Below, one piece after another: positions 43,201-55,560 of a stretch of 64,000 bases of DNA (its first letter is position 1; each line of letters opens with the position of its first letter). Where the stretch lies: the NCBI GenBank assembly GCA_033439765.1, contig JAULSN010000001.1:7254001-7318000 (forward strand). The letters run 5' to 3'. Made by a program: the position numbers and the translations under genes. The notes under the pieces were generated by a model. It was not told the origin of the DNA and searched no databases. It was given only the letters and a program-made list of their open reading frames with translations. This DNA is from Lasiosphaeria ovina. Lineage: Eukaryota; Ascomycota; Sordariomycetes; Sordariales; Lasiosphaeriaceae.

Positions 43201-45300
43201 GGACATGATGGCGATGTGGTCTGCAAGCAGGTCGGCCTCGTCGAGGAAATGCGTCGTCATGATGATGGTGCGCCGGCCGCGCTCAGCCAGAAGAATGTCC
43301 CAGATCTTCCTGCGGCTCAGGGGGTCCAGACCGCTCGATACCTCGTCGACGCAGCAGACGGCGCTACCACCCGTCAGCATCATTCCCAGCTGCAGCTTCC
43401 GCTTCTGGCCGCCCGAGAGTGTCTTGGACTGTGCCTTGATCTTCTGCTCGAGGTCAATGGACACGATCAGCTCGCGGATCTGCTGCTTGGTGGCCCGGTT
43501 GCGCGGCGTCTTCAGTCTGTTGAAGATGAGAACATGCTCTTCGACGGTTAGCTCGTCCCAGAAGACGTTCTTTTGCGGGGCGATGCCCAGACCGCCGGTG
43601 CCGTCGATGGTGATGTTGCCGCTGGTGAGCTTGTTGATGCCGGCGATGGAGTCGAGCGTGGTGCTCTTGCCGCTCCCGTTGGCACCGAGCAGGGCCAGGA
43701 TCTGGCCGCGGCCGGCCCTCAAAGTAAGCTTGTTTACGGCGATCACTGGCTCCTTTGGCTTTACGACGAAGGAAAACATGCGACGGAAGATGCTAGGCTT
43801 GTAGATCTTGGTAAACTCGTCGAGCTGGACGGCGGTTTCGGGCTCAAGGCCGCCACGGTTGTCGCCGACAACAATATTGCGGGTCGACGACGTGGTGCCG
43901 TGGAAGTACCTCTCAAGCAAGGCGCCGAGTACGGGGTAAACGATGATCTGGATGATCAGGAACACCCAGAGAGCAATGCCAGAGAGGTTCCACGGGCTAT
44001 CGGGAGGCGTCTTGGTCAGGTTGGTGGGCAACTGCTTCTGCTCCCAGCGGGCCAGCAGCGAGATGAAGAAGGTGTAGTTGCAAGGGGCGAACAGCAAGCT
44101 GAGGATGGCGACGGCACCGGTCCTGGGGGCGGTGAGGCTCTGGGCCAGAATGGCCAGGATCAGATAGATGATGGTGATGGACACGCCGCTCAGCTGCGAC
44201 TTCTTGAAAAAGGAAGCGCCGAAGATGGACATGGAGGCGAGAGCAAGGCCGGCCAGGATGTGGTAGAGCAGCACGACAAGAAAGCTGGTGTGGGCAAAGA
44301 CGCCGCGCCACAATATCAGCGAGCCGATGACCCAGCCGGGCAGGTAGAGCACAGAGAAGGCGACGTGGTAGGACCAGAGACGCGAGGCCTGGGCCTGCCA
44401 GCGGTGCTTGACGACCATCATGGCGTCGAGCAGGGTGGACATGCCCGACTCGCGCTCGGTGGCGATGAAGCCCGTCATATGGTAGACGATGCCAATCATG
44501 CCGGCAATGAAGGTGACGCCGAGGAAGTTCATGATGGCGGACTGGTAGAGGACGCGGACCCTGTCGTCGCGCTCTTCTTGGGTGAGCGAGGTGAAGGGGT
44601 ACTCGTCGGTCTGGCCGAGGGGGGTGGAGGAGTTGGCCGAGATGGCGGCGTCGACGGCCTTCTGGAGGGGGAGCATGTAGAGCTCCGAGTCGTTGTCGTC
44701 GCGGTTGATGTTGACCCTACCAGCACCTAGGGCACCATCGGCGCGCAGGGTGTAGTTCCACATGGCGCCGGCGCCCTCGGTGGGAGACGAGGCGAAGACG
44801 ACGGCGCCAAAGCACGGAGTGACGCCACGGAGGGTTGCGCGACAGATGGCGGGCAGCTGGCTCTCGGAGCGGAGCACGACGGGCCTCCAGCCGGCGTCGG
44901 TGACGGCCTTGGACAGGCCGGTGATGACGCGGTCGATGTCGCCGCTGGTGAAGCCATTGTCGACAAAGACGACCGTGTCGCGGCCAGTGCCTCCGGCGGC
45001 GTTCAGGGCGCTGGCCAGGGACCGCACGGCATGGGGACTCGCGATGCCGTAAATAGCGGGCGGCACGAACAGGTTGCGGGCGAAGCTGAGGAAGGAGGTG
45101 AGCAGGATGGGCAGCAAAAAGGCGCGCACCACGGTGGCGAAGCTGTGACGCCCCAGCACAATCAACACGTTCTTGCGCGTGAGCGTCCACGTCTGCACAA
45201 AGACGTCCATGGCGGCGACGCCAGTAGATAGCTGAAGTTGCTGTTGAAGCTCAAGTTGGAGTCCAAGTCGCGCCGAGGTCGAGGTGTACGTGGTCGACAA
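40210..45300 (-). CDS. ABCA-type full-length ABC transporter
   Basis: A single uninterrupted frame of 1696 aa; a second Met at residue 31 (45210, MDVFVQTWTLTRKN) is the more likely start because the preceding 30 residues are Gln/Leu-rich and low-complexity. Layout is TM-NBD-TM-NBD: a lead membrane helix, a large extracytoplasmic loop, a TM bundle, NBD1 with Walker A GANGSGKST (~540) and signature LSGGQKRK, a second half of the same layout, and NBD2 with Walker A GPNGAGKST (~1340) and signature LSGGNKRK. Each NBD has Walker B/D-loop sequence (VCCVDEVSSGLDP; VLLLDEPSSGLD). The ABCA order and the large loops point to a lipid or amphiphile transporter; the substrate is unknown. NBD1 Walker B has Val-Asp-Glu in a slightly divergent context. 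An Ala-rich insert ([16 protein letters not shown]) lies near the C-terminus. Intronless and GC-rich. Confidence 0.92.
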   Translation of the reverse strand: MSTTYTSTSARLGLQLELQQQLQLSTGVAAMDVFVQTWTLTRKNVLIVLGRHSFATVVRAFLLPILLTSFLSFARNLFVPPAIYGIASPHAVRSLASALNAAGGTGRDTVVFVDNGFTSGDIDRVITGLSKAVTDAGWRPVVLRSESQLPAICRATLRGVTPCFGAVVFASSPTEGAGAMWNYTLRADGALGAGRVNINRDDNDSELYMLPLQKAVDAAISANSSTPLGQTDEYPFTSLTQEERDDRVRVLYQSAIMNFLGVTFIAGMIGIVYHMTGFIATERESGMSTLLDAMMVVKHRWQAQASRLWSYHVAFSVLYLPGWVIGSLILWRGVFAHTSFLVVLLYHILAGLALASMSIFGASFFKKSQLSGVSITIIYLILAILAQSLTAPRTGAVAILSLLFAPCNYTFFISLLARWEQKQLPTNLTKTPPDSPWNLSGIALWVFLIIQIIVYPVLGALLERYFHGTTSSTRNIVVGDNRGGLEPETAVQLDEFTKIYKPSIFRRMFSFVVKPKEPVIAVNKLTLRAGRGQILALLGANGSGKSTTLDSIAGINKLTSGNITIDGTGGLGIAPQKNVFWDELTVEEHVLIFNRLKTPRNRATKQQIRELIVSIDLEQKIKAQSKTLSGGQKRKLQLGMMLTGGSAVCCVDEVSSGLDPLSRRKIWDILLAERGRRTIIMTTHFLDEADLLADHIAIMSKGNLRAEGTSVELKNTLGGGYRIHVNNVEDFKSLPDVEGVTKRVTFEEAVYVASSSSLAAKVIKDLETAGITDYRFSGPTIEDVFLQLADEIQAEGGFGSGLDEKQAPYKKETSSDEGGAGNAGFELLSGRRIGYLRQTWVLFLKRCTIFKHNFFPPVAAFAIPVLAAGLVTLYVRGQGAVGCDPAAQVTRNIPTNIFAPDFSIGGLQLSLVGGPSDKFTQETLIQLFLPIYAHSGGGSGSGAVTSTVNTRAASPIDFLQNVTIVDSLTEFNNYVAQQRKNIVPAGIWLGDANSRPTLAFKANGAEMFSAWFGQYAMNMLLTNTSFASSYVTFDSPFSPDTGKALQMLVYVVLALCAYPAFFSLYPNLERRRQVRGLQYSNGVRPLPLWLAYLAFDFAIAVTASILMIALFVGLAPNVWYNVGYVFLVLVLYGLASTLLSYNVSLFSNNQLSSYAFTAGGQVVLFLIYLIAYLSTMTYAPISKIDSYLLIVHFVIAAFAPIGSAARTMFLALNLFSTACEGEQLAPNPGGILQYGGPVLYLILQSIFLFALLIWFDGGNVGESIKGFFSRTKPPNRVDDDGVSEDEEVATEMARVKTNTSGADGRSADGLRVVNLTKSFGSNTAVDNVTFGIQHGEVFALLGPNGAGKSTTISVVRGDIKPTGGVSRGGDVFVEDVSVTRHLAQARSHLGVCPQFDAIDSMTVTEHLRFYARVRGISDIEHNVAAVLAGVGLSAFRDRQAHDLSGGNKRKLSLGIALMGNPTVLLLDEPSSGLDAAAKRVMWRTLAATVPGRSILLTTHSMEEADALAGRAGILAKRMLAMGSIERLRSRFGEALHVHLVCRGAPRTTPEHVQRVREWVLATFPGAAVDDNTYHGQMRFSIPIAAAAAATAATATAKSPSSERGNDNQNDDYSISPSVATATVTAGGSDGSAIGKLVVLLEENRDAVGIEHYSVSPTTLDQVFLTVVGRHNVREEGYEQQLLQQQQKKPWWKFGRR

Positions 45301-47648
45301 AGATAGACACCTAGGTAGACCTGGCTGGGTATTGCCGCTACCTATATCCGTATCGTGCTCCGAATCCGTATATCACCTCATCTCAGGATAGTCTCAAGAG
45401 TCAAAGTCGCCAGGGCTGGGCTGTGATTCGGGGCTGGACTGGACTGGGCTGTGAGTCGGAGTAATTAATACGGGGCTGATGAAAGAAAGAAAGAATAAAA
45501 AACGACAGTCATGTCATGGTGGCCAGACAGATCTCGCAAGGCAATGAATGGTGAATGGAAGCAGACGGCTGCCACAGCGTCAATCGAAACCATTCTTCAC
45601 TCTTATTGCGATTGAGACTTGGCGCAGCCTGGGCGCCGCGCATCTGGTGCTGGTGGGTGTGGGCTGGGCGCATCCAAGGCGTCTTCAAACACCGTCTGTC
45701 CTGTCGGCCCTGCCTGCCAAGTGCCTGCCTTTGCCCGAGCGGCCTGGGCCCCAGACCCCTGCCCATTGGATTGATTCGCCTTGACCGGGGGCGGGATCCT
45801 GCCCTGGCCAGTGAGGTGGTTCTCCCCCGCGCCAGGAAAGTCAAGTCTGCCTCTCCAAGTCCTTTTTTTTCTTCTAAAAACACTCAATTCCTCCGAGTCC
45901 TTTTATTTACCTCTCCTTCCTTCGAGCCTCGTGTCGAGACACTGCAGCTGGAGTTCTAAATACCGGCCGGGATACAATTCAACTTTTGGCTATATCCCAC
46001 CGAGTATGTGCAATACGGGGCGTTTCGTCATCTAAGCGAAGCTCGCTTTAAGACTTGAACAGTGCCTCGTATCCCTCGGATTGCTCTTTGGGAAAGAACA
46101 GCTGCGAACACGTATGCGATGGCCAAGTGGCCAAGACCACCAAATAAAAGAAAGAATCTGGGTGAGAATGAGCTCAGGCAAGGCAAAGGCAAAGCCTCGA
46201 TCCAGAACCTGCGTCAAAACCGCCCAAATCACGATTTCCCAGTCCGATCAGACCATGCAGTTTAGTGTCTTGAGAGCCGTCGGCGTTTCCAACCCCCGAC
46301 TCCCGTCGGCCGTCACAACGGGTGACGGGTGACGGGTGACGGGTGACGGGGGCACCAGCGACGACCCACATATTCAGCCGTCGCCGTCCGTCCCCAAAAA
46401 GGGGGTCTACACTCTAACAGCACACAGCGACCGGTCCACGGGCTGCTCGCCGTGTCCGAACCCACTGACAGGTAAAGAGGGGGAGGTATCCGTAGACGGA
46501 ACAGTATCCGTATATCCACGGAGTTACCTCGTTTTACTGGTGACGCGTACAATGCCTTTCCTCCAAGCAGCTGCTGCACTTTGCCGTCTCCGCGCTTTCA
46601 ACGGGACTTGCTAGCTGCTTGCCTGCCCCGCAGGGCCATGGGCATCCTCTTTTTTCCCCAGATCCTCGCTCTCTTCTCCAACGGGAAGCCGGCATGCAGC
46701 AAACCTTTTGTTGGTTCCATTCTCCAACGCTTATTTCCACGAACATCATGATACTACCAAGGTATCAAACCTGCCCGCCAACGCTCGATAGATAAATGCC
46801 TGTCTCTACGGATTATGTACAGTACCACGAAAGCAACTACAACCACCAACTCAGTCACCGAGAGTCCGCAGATACCTCCGATAGCTGGCCTAGGTATGCA
46901 CAGTACCAATACTGTATTCCGAAAATCAACGACACCAAAAAATGAGGAGGGGAGACAAACAACGACCCCTGCCTGACGTAGAACAAAGGCTTACGTGTAC
47001 CTCCTCCAGATAAGGTAGGCGGATATAAAACCAAGGCGTTTTTGCACACACATTCCAATCTCCCACGAGGCAGTGCAACTGCGGTGGAACGGTGCTTGTC
47101 GATTCGATTCGCGTGGCCTGTTCGAAAAGCAGCGAATGAGGGCCGTGGGAATACGGCTACCGATTCGCCCTGTACTTGTTCCACCTCAAAGACTTCCAAA
47201 ACTTAAAAAAAAAAATCTAAAAAGTAAGATAAAAAAATGGTATATGGCATCGTTAGAACGAACACATGCTAGTTGTGAATCGCTCTAATTTTGTGGGTTT
47301 GTGACTCTACATGTCAAATTGAAACTCGGGTTTGAACTCTGTACGAAGGTACTTTTCGTAAAACTTCTATTATAACTCACAAACTTGCCAAGGCATACGA
47401 GACCGGGTCAATATGCCCGCCAAGAGTAAGCAGGATGGCCAAGAAAACCGCAATCATATCACCATTTGTGGTCCAGGACATAATCTTCAGTTCCACAGCA
47501 ACAATACCGAGCGGTGAAAACATAGGGTCAATACCATGCTGCATGTTCCTACAGAAGCCTTAGGCCTTCCAACTTTTTGATTCCTTCGTCTATTTATGGG
47601 CTGCAGATAGAGTTAGCAGGAAGCAACAACACCTGAGGCAGGTTCAGA
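45301..47648. other. Gene-free spacer
   Basis: No supported gene in 2.3 kb between two minus-strand genes. It contains a GAAA-rich stretch (45481-45500), the GGTGACG heptamer array (46321-46348), CCGTA/TATCCG motifs (45330-45375, 46490-46525) and A-rich sequence near 47200-47240. The left part should hold the ABC transporter promoter and the right end the LysRS 3' flank. Confidence 0.6.
46321..46348. repeat. Tandem heptamer (GGTGACG)x4
   Basis: Four perfect GGTGACG copies in non-coding DNA, flanked by CACAAC and by GGGGC. The short G-runs could support a G-quadruplex only weakly. Confidence 0.95.
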
Positions 47649-50701
<3,053 letters not shown>

Positions 50702-51556
50702 GATGATCGGATGGCGCTGTGCTGTCAGGAGCGAGGATCCGGCCGGGAGACTGACTGACTGTTCGATCACGAGTTTTGATTAGATTGACTTGAGGTTGTA
50801 TTTTTGTGTGCCACAAAGTCGCTCGCTGTTGGCACCCAATTGACCCAAATATCCACAGGCGGGGTAAAATTTTGACTCACAGCAATTGGAAAGGAGGGGT
50901 GAGTCAACGTCAGCGGGAGCAATTCGTTTCGCACTTGTGGCTGCCCACCCTAGGCTGCGGCTGCGCCAAACGCGGGGCACAGCGCCATTCGGTAAGCCAC
51001 TAATAACTGATCGCCGATACACTTATAATAGGGGCCGGCAATCATTCCCGTCCATTGAGCAGGGGTCTTCGAAACGATAACAACAAAATCACCAGAAGCA
51101 TCGTCTTACTCATTTGTTAGACAGACATTAATTTCCCTGCACTATCCTACAATACTCTTGACATAATTCGCTATGTCCGCTACTGCTCGCGATTTGGATA
51201 TTCTTTTACTGTAATAGTCCATAACTTTCCAGCCAAACAATACCCAATCTTGGATTCCCAAGCTCGCCTTTCATCGCTTCCACATCTAGTGACTCGGATT
51301 GTGATCCTTGTTGGATCGCCATGGCCATGGTCCTAGTCGCCTCGCTAAAAGAAATAACCAAATACCCCATCATATGTTTTTTTTTTGTCTTTTTTCTCCT
51401 CGTTTTTTGTGAAAGCCGTGTTAATTCTTGTTCAGTTGCGACGGCAGAACTCGTTGGTCCCCTGACTGACACCTTGGGAGCTGGCAGGCACCCTACCCGT
51501 TTCTCTGCCTCGGGATCTGGCCCGGAAGCCACCTCCGGATCTACCTCTGGAGCCGC
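50702..51556. other. LysRS promoter and 3' flank of the repetitive-protein gene
   Basis: 855 bp with no supported gene. A T-rich block lies at 51377-51411. A 79-codon plus-strand frame (51321-51560) has a hydrophobic stretch but overlaps the 3' end of the opposite gene and has no family features. Confidence 0.55.
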
Positions 51557-54540
51557 TTAGATGGCCGGCCCGAACTCTAGAGTGGCGTGTGAATTACCCG
51601 CTTGGCAAACTGGGGTATTTATTGGGGCATTCGCTGCGCCATTCACTGGAACATCCTGTGGGACATCCTGTGGGACATCCTGTGGGACATCCTGTGGGAC
51701 ATCCTGTGGGACATCCTGGGGGGCATCCGCTGGGGCATCCTGTGGGACATCCTGTGGGACGTCCGCTGGGGCATCCGCTGGGGCATCCTGTGGGACATCC
51801 TGTGGGACATCCGCTGGGGCATCCGCTGGGGCATCGTCCCAAAAAGGATTTTCCCCTGAGACATCCTCTGGGATATCCTCTGGGGCATCCTCTGGAGCAT
51901 TCTCGAAAGAAGGACCTTTGCCGACCTCTGGAACAGCCGCAGCAGCACGTAGCGGAAAGAAATAGCGAAATACTTTTTTGTACCACCCTGGCGCTGGAGG
52001 GTCGTGTTGGTTCTCGTTCTCCGAAGCCGGTTGGCCGCTTAGCTGGCCTGCTGGAGCCGACTGGTCCCCCGACTGCACCTCGGAGGCTGTCTGGTTACCA
52101 GGCTGAGCCTTTGGAGCAGCTTGGTTCTCTGATTGAGCCTCGGGGGCTGGCTGATTATCTTTCTGCGCATTAGGAGCGGCCTGTGGAACAGCCTGCGGAA
52201 TAACCTCGTCATCTGCCGGAAAACAGCAACTGCATACCCGTTTATACCATTTTCTTCGCGCCGGAGGGCCTTGTTGATTCCCGTTCCCCTGCGACGACGG
52301 AGCCGGTGGATCCCCTGGCGGGTCGACTGGTGTCGACTGGTCTCCTGGCGGATCTCCGGGAGTCGACTGGTCTCCTGGCTGCACGACGGGGGCCGGTTGG
52401 TTCTCTGACTGCACGATGGGGGCTAGCTGGATATCTGGCTGGGTCTTGAGAGCAAGCTGATCTTTTGCCTGCGCCTTTGGAGCCGCCCCAGACGCTTCCG
52501 CAATATTTTCGGCAACCGGCTTAGGTGGTAGCGCAGGGGCCGGGTCGGGGGTGGTGTTGGTGGCCGGCGCATGCACCTGACTTGACGGTCCAACTTGATT
52601 TGACGATTCGGCGTGAGCCTTCTGATTCTCAGCATTATCGTCGACCCCCCAATGCGGTACCCACGGATAGTTCTTGTCCTCCGGGACACCCTTTGGCATC
52701 CAATCTGGACGCTCTATTTCCGCGTTATCCTCGGTTTCAGTGTCCGGTTTCTGAGGTTCAAGCTGACCTTCCGGCTGAACAATGCCCTCCACTGACTCGG
52801 TCACGGCATTTTTATCCCCTCCTAGTCCAGTCACGGTGCTACTGTTCCCCTCTGATCCGGCTACAGCTTTGTCATCTTTTCCCATGTCGGTCAGGGCGTC
52901 GTCAGCCTCTGGTCCGACTGCAGCGTTGCCATCTTGCTCTGGCTCAATCACGCCTTGGTTAGCTTCATCCAAGTCGACCCGGGAATCATCGTTTGGCTCT
53001 TCAGTCCCAGGGATGACCGGATAGTTGTTATCGTTGCAAAGGGATGATAAGCCAGCCCCTGGATTCTCACCATTGGGCCAACAACCGTCTTTGGACCAAT
53101 ACCGCAGTCCAAGGCGCGCAGCTAGCTGGGGTGTGATCTGATTTACCAACATCCGATACGGCTCCTTCATGATGTAACCGCTCCCAATTACTGCCCTCGA
53201 GAGGTGTAATGCAAACACCTTCAGCTCGTGGGTCAGGGGATGCGAAGTGTGGTCTCGCTCGTCCAAAGTCATCACCTTCCAGGCGGTATCCATCACGCTC
53301 TCGGCAATTCTGAATAGCCGCTCTGGGGAGACGCCAAATTCGGTGCTTTGCATGACCCAGCTGACATGCGATAGCATCTGGTGCACGCAGTATGTCTTTC
53401 GGAGCGCTCGCGCAGGGCATCTGGTCGTGACCATAAGGAACCTGTAGTAGGTAAAGGAGTCACCTCGGAATTCGAGTAGAATGATGGGCTCGTAAGAGCC
53501 GTCATAGAAAAGGCTATCCTCGCTGGCCGTTGACGATGTGTCTGACTTGTCTTCGTCCTCGGAATCGCTGTCTCCCAGGCCAAAGTTTTTTTTGTAAGCG
53601 TCTTGTTGGCGCATTTCGTCCGACGTGTAGAAGCAAACTTCATAACGACAGCCACGGTCTAGGTCGATATAATCGCCATCCTCGGCCAACAAGCCTGATC
53701 CGATTAGCCTCGGGGGCGAGCGCGCAATGTAATCGTCATCGTCCTCCCAATCGTCATCGCCCTCCCAATCGTCACCTCCGTCGTTCCCCCAAAACCCCCC
53801 CCTACCCCCCGATGCCGGATGTGAAGAACTTCGAATCACTTGGTCTTGCTACAACACTGGAATGATATCGTCGTCTGCCATCGTCAGCGGTTGTTGGGTC
53901 TCCGTATGGCCCATCTCATACTCGGCATGCTCGGCATGCTCGACGTGTGCGTCTCCTGTCATGTGCTCATGGTGCTCGGCATGTTCAACATGTGCGGCTT
54001 CTGTGATGTACTCATGGTACTCGACATGTTCAACGTGTGCGGCTTCTGCGGCGTACTCATTGTGGTCGGCATGGTCTCGTCGGTCGACGCCTTCAGCTGG
54101 TGGGCCGGGGTGCTGCGACTCAAAGTGCTCTGTGAAACGCGACTGGGTGGCCGAACTAGGCTCAGAAAGGTTTTCATCCTCCTCCGAAAGATCAGGCAGA
54201 ACACCAGACCCGGACCGACGCTTGGGGCTTCGTTCTGGGATCGGTGGGACTGACTGAGCCGACGACGACGACGACGCGCATCCATGGAGTGGCGGAAGCG
54301 AGTCTATAAGCTGCTCCGGGGTAGCCCAGGACTCGTCCTCTTCCAAATCAGACCATCTAGGCGGCGAGTGCATTTTGGTTAGCGGCCAGTTTTTCGGATG
54401 GAAGTGTGAACGAATCTCGCGAGGGAAACAAAAGATGAAAGGAAAACTTACGAGGGCTCCTTCCTCTTCCTACCAGCCTTGTCGCTCGGCGGGGGTTCCG
54501 GCGGGGGGTTAGGCGGCTGGTCTGTCGGGGGGTCCGCCAT
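51557..54540 (-). CDS. Unrecognised acidic protein with several internal repeat families
   Basis: Proposed exons 54452-54540, 53856-54356 and 51557-53801 give 944 aa. The first intron is canonical (GTAAGT...CCTAG). The second (53802-53855, GTTGTA...TAG) has a weak donor and lies beside G-runs, so a different junction, two genes or a base-count error are possible. Sequence in order: Pro-rich start ([20 protein letters not shown]), three AHVEH(A/V)E(H/Y) repeats, a very acidic linker, a globular region of about 210 residues ([20 protein letters not shown] to [10 protein letters not shown]) of no family I recognise, an acidic region, two Gln/Pro repeat blocks each ending in an aromatic-basic motif ([24 protein letters not shown]), then xDxP tetrapeptide repeats. 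No signal peptide or clear membrane helix. Function unknown. Confidence 0.6.
51649..51836 (-). repeat. 12 bp coding minisatellite (xDxP tetrapeptide repeat)
   Basis: About 15 units of a 12 bp motif (plus strand GGACATCCTGTG) with a few variants (GGGCATCCGCTG). On the coding strand they encode DVPQ and DAPA tetrapeptides. The first five units are almost identical, suggesting recent expansion. A diverged block of the same unit ([11 protein letters not shown]) lies at about 51857-51905. The array keeps all three plus-strand frames open, which explains long overlapping antisense frames. Confidence 0.92.
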
Positions 54541-55560
54541 TTGGTCACTCTGGTGCCGGCGTGGTCGGTGAAGTGTAGAAGTTTGATCTCTAGGTGAATG
54601 AAATGATCAAAAGAATGTGATTGTTGGGAATAGCGAGAGTAAGAAAACGAAAGACAGAGGGAGGCTGTGCGGCCTGTGAGTCGGGGGTTGGTAGTTTGAG
54701 AGAGGGAGGGCCTTGAAATCGAACCGTGAAGCGAGCTCATGAACTAGGCAGGCAGCGGGTTCTTTCTACTCCGGCAACGCGGTTCTGGTTTTTGGAGGTG
54801 CTCCTTCCGCGGGGGAAAAATGGTAAGGTAGGTACCAGGTAAAGTCAGGTAAATACGGACCAGCAGTACGGGTGTTTGCCACGCTCAGTTCCTCCTGCCG
54901 AAACCTTACCTTAGTATCCTGGGCAACCACTGGTAGGCACCAGGCAAATAAGGTAATAGCTACAGGCATAGGCTAGCTTAGGAGGACGAGAGTCCATTGC
55001 CAAATTGCTACTCTAATGCTTCAAGGTCTCGTCGCTAATTCACGATACTGTTGAACACCCGCCACGTCCAAAACTTGTTTGAGCGTCCCAGAAGCCAGCT
55101 GCAAAGATATTTGCATCTATTCAGTAACCTAGCTAATTACTACTCGATATTAACACATGTGTCTAAAATATATATGTGTATATAGCATGGCCTTGTCCTC
55201 GGCCCGTCCCAGATCATCGCCATTTCCTCTGCTGACACGATACATTATGATACATGAAAGGCAGGTGGCAAGCTGAAATGCGGTGATATCCCGGCCTTGA
55301 TTTGACCCCAGAGACAACCGGCTTTTCAACAAATCTAGAGAATTATGGTGCATGAACTCAAATCATGTATATACGGGACTCCAAAATAATCTCGACGCCG
55401 TGGTAGCCCATGATATACACCAACCTTTATAAATTACTCTTTTTACACTTTTCGGCGTGTGCTGAAGCTCTTGCTGAACAGTGTGTATCCGGATGTGCAA
55501 GGGAGATGGTGACAAGTGCCAATGGGGCACGTAGAAGATGCTGTGACGGGATGGACTGCC
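54541..55560. other. Spacer upstream of the repetitive-protein gene
   Basis: 1.0 kb with no supported gene. It includes GGTAAGGTAGGTACC-type motifs (54818-54860) and an AT-rich block (55130-55190). It should hold the promoter of the repetitive-protein gene and the 3' flank of the zinc-finger gene. Confidence 0.6.

Noticed and set aside
40687..44730. Plus-strand frames of 306 and 385 codons opposite the ABC transporter
   Set aside because: Composition is Gly/Glu/Asp/Val-rich shadow coding, with no domain; the minus strand encodes both complete NBDs.
51561..52173. Plus-strand Cys-Gly-Thr and Gly-His-Pro repeat proteins (antifreeze- or metal-binding-like)
   Set aside because: They are the complementary frames of the 12 bp minisatellite. 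They lack start context and unique sequence outside the repeat.
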